NCBI GenBank assembly: GCA_019104905.1
Contig: JAHRXB010000270.1
Location: 1-14,549 of the forward strand
Direction of reading: 5' to 3'
DNA from: Bdellovibrio sp.
Lineage (GTDB): Bacteria > Bdellovibrionota > Bdellovibrionia > Bdellovibrionales > Bdellovibrionaceae
DNA length: 14,549 nt
The notes under the pieces are model-generated. The model worked only from the letters and a program-made list of their open reading frames with translations. It ran no database searches and was not told the origin of the DNA. Of this stretch, positions 13,479 to 14,549 are shown in pieces; the first letter of the stretch is position 1, and each line of letters starts with the position of its first letter. The translations under genes and the position numbers were made by a program.

Positions 13479-14549
13479 GTGCCGCGGAAGTCCAGTATTA
13501 AACGAGTTCTAATTATTGGATCTGGACCCATCGTTATTGGACAAGCTTGTGAGTTTGATTACTCCGGCACCCAAGCCTGTAAGGCGCTCATGAAAGAAGG
13601 ACTGGAAGTCATCCTGGTGAACTCCAATCCGGCGACCATCATGACAGATCCCGAAGTGGCGACACGAGTCTATGTCGAGCCACTCAAAGTCGATTATCTT
13701 GAAAAAATCATCGAAAAAGAAAAGCCCGACGCTGTCATTCCCACTTTGGGAGGACAGACGGCGTTGAACTTGGCTTTGGATCTTCATGCCAAGGGCATTT
13801 TGCAAAAGTACAAAGTACAGTTATTGGGAGCCACTCCTCAGGTGATCAAAGCCGGTGAAGATCGCGAGATCTTCCGTGGCCTTCTTGATAAAATCGGGGC
13901 TCGTTATCCTAAAAGTCATTTGGTACGTACTTTTGAACATGGTTTACAGGTGGCGGATGACTTGGGTTATCCGTTGATTCTTCGCCCGAATTACACTTTG
14001 GGTGGCGGAGGGGGCGGGATCGCTTATTCTCCTGAAGAGTACAAGAAGATGCTTGTCGGAGCTCTTCATGAAAGTCCCACCTCGGAGGTCTTAGTTGAAG
14101 AAAGCATCCTTGGATGGAAAGAGTTCGAACTCGAAGTGATGCGCGACTATCAAGGCACCTTCGTGGTGGTTTGTAGTATCGAAAACTTGGATCCGTGCGG
14201 AGTCCACACAGGTGACAGTATCACGGTCGCACCCCAACAAACCTTGAGTGATCGTGAATATCAGTCCATGCGCGATGAGGCCTGCAAAATTATTAATGAG
14301 GTCGGCATTCAAACCGGCGGAGCCAATATTCAATTCGCCGTTCACCCCACGACACGAGAGCGTGTGGTGATTGAAATGAATCCACGCGTGAGTCGATCTT
14401 CCGCCTTGGCCAGTAAGGCGACAGGATTCCCGATCGCTAAAATCGCGGCCCTCTTGGCGATTGGCTACAGTCTTGATGAATTGAAAAATGATATCACGAA
14501 AGTGACGCCGTCTTGTTATGAACCCGCACTCGACTATGTCGTGACCAAG
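13479..14549 (+). CDS. carB: Carbamoyl phosphate synthase large subunit, 5' part
   Basis: CarB uses two ATP, bicarbonate and ammonia from CarA to make carbamoyl phosphate. Only the first 357 codons of an expected roughly 1,070 are inside the window; the frame is open to the last base. The visible part is the pre-ATP-grasp domain ([40 protein letters not shown]) and most of the first ATP-grasp domain ([52 protein letters not shown]). It ends at [10 protein letters not shown], closely matching the equivalent point in E. coli CarB. It starts with GTG 12 bases after the unknown gene and is the last visible member of the pyrB operon. Confidence 0.96.
   Translation, partial: MPRKSSIKRVLIIGSGPIVIGQACEFDYSGTQACKALMKEGLEVILVNSNPATIMTDPEVATRVYVEPLKVDYLEKIIEKEKPDAVIPTLGGQTALNLALDLHAKGILQKYKVQLLGATPQVIKAGEDREIFRGLLDKIGARYPKSHLVRTFEHGLQVADDLGYPLILRPNYTLGGGGGGIAYSPEEYKKMLVGALHESPTSEVLVEESILGWKEFELEVMRDYQGTFVVVCSIENLDPCGVHTGDSITVAPQQTLSDREYQSMRDEACKIINEVGIQTGGANIQFAVHPTTRERVVIEMNPRVSRSSALASKATGFPIAKIAALLAIGYSLDELKNDITKVTPSCYEPALDYVVTK

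Noticed and set aside
13475..13501. Short open frame ATG to TAA (eight codons) overlapping the carB start
   Set aside because: The ribosome binding site is one base from this ATG but five from the carB GTG, so it is probably incidental, although a leader-peptide role cannot be excluded.

Overview
The window reads as a chromosomal stretch from a Bdellovibrio-like bacterium (Bdellovibrionota). This is inferred from gene content and style: three consecutive type I signal peptidase genes behind lepA, a pyrB-carA-(unknown)-carB cluster, roughly half GC, tight gene spacing, and promoters resembling the FliA (sigma-28) class known to dominate the Bdellovibrio attack phase. The species cannot be fixed by eye. 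Every gene is on the + strand; no tRNA, rRNA, insertion sequence, CRISPR array or prophage gene was seen. No intergenic gap exceeds 300 bases.

Layout. (1) 4-3058: a small FMN-binding, pyridoxamine-phosphate-oxidase-like protein overlaps by 14 bases an 860-residue protein that joins a phosphoribosyltransferase, an alpha/beta-hydrolase whose nucleophile position is Asn, and an erythromycin-esterase-like domain. A C-rich, palindrome-containing gap follows. (2) 3237-4296: apt overlaps a short MTA/SAH-nucleosidase-like gene by 14 bases, giving a two-step adenine salvage unit. (3) 4327-5398: two near-identical FliA-like promoters, one in front of a membrane-anchored unknown and one in front of the ribosome hibernation factor raiA, which ends at a strong terminator. 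(4) 5404-6756: metK with its own promoter, a leader of three consecutive hairpins that overlaps the ribosome binding site, and a strong terminator. (5) 6758-10820: lepA followed by three signal peptidase genes. (6) 10817-14549: a consensus-like promoter, then pyrB, carA, an unknown gene and the first 357 codons of carB, for the first steps of pyrimidine synthesis.

How the parts fit together. MetK makes S-adenosylmethionine; the nucleosidase releases adenine from its by-products; Apt returns that adenine to AMP, so blocks 2 and 4 are metabolically linked. RaiA and the unknown at 4362 may be expressed in a motile, non-growing phase if the FliA-like sites are real. CarA/CarB supply carbamoyl phosphate to PyrB. 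LepA and the LepB proteins follow the classical lepA-lepB pairing, here with the peptidase gene in triplicate.

The strongest candidates for something undescribed are the metK leader, the pair of FliA-like promoters, the three-domain fusion with its altered hydrolase active site, the unknown gene inserted between carA and carB, and the C-rich intergenic element at 3061-3160.
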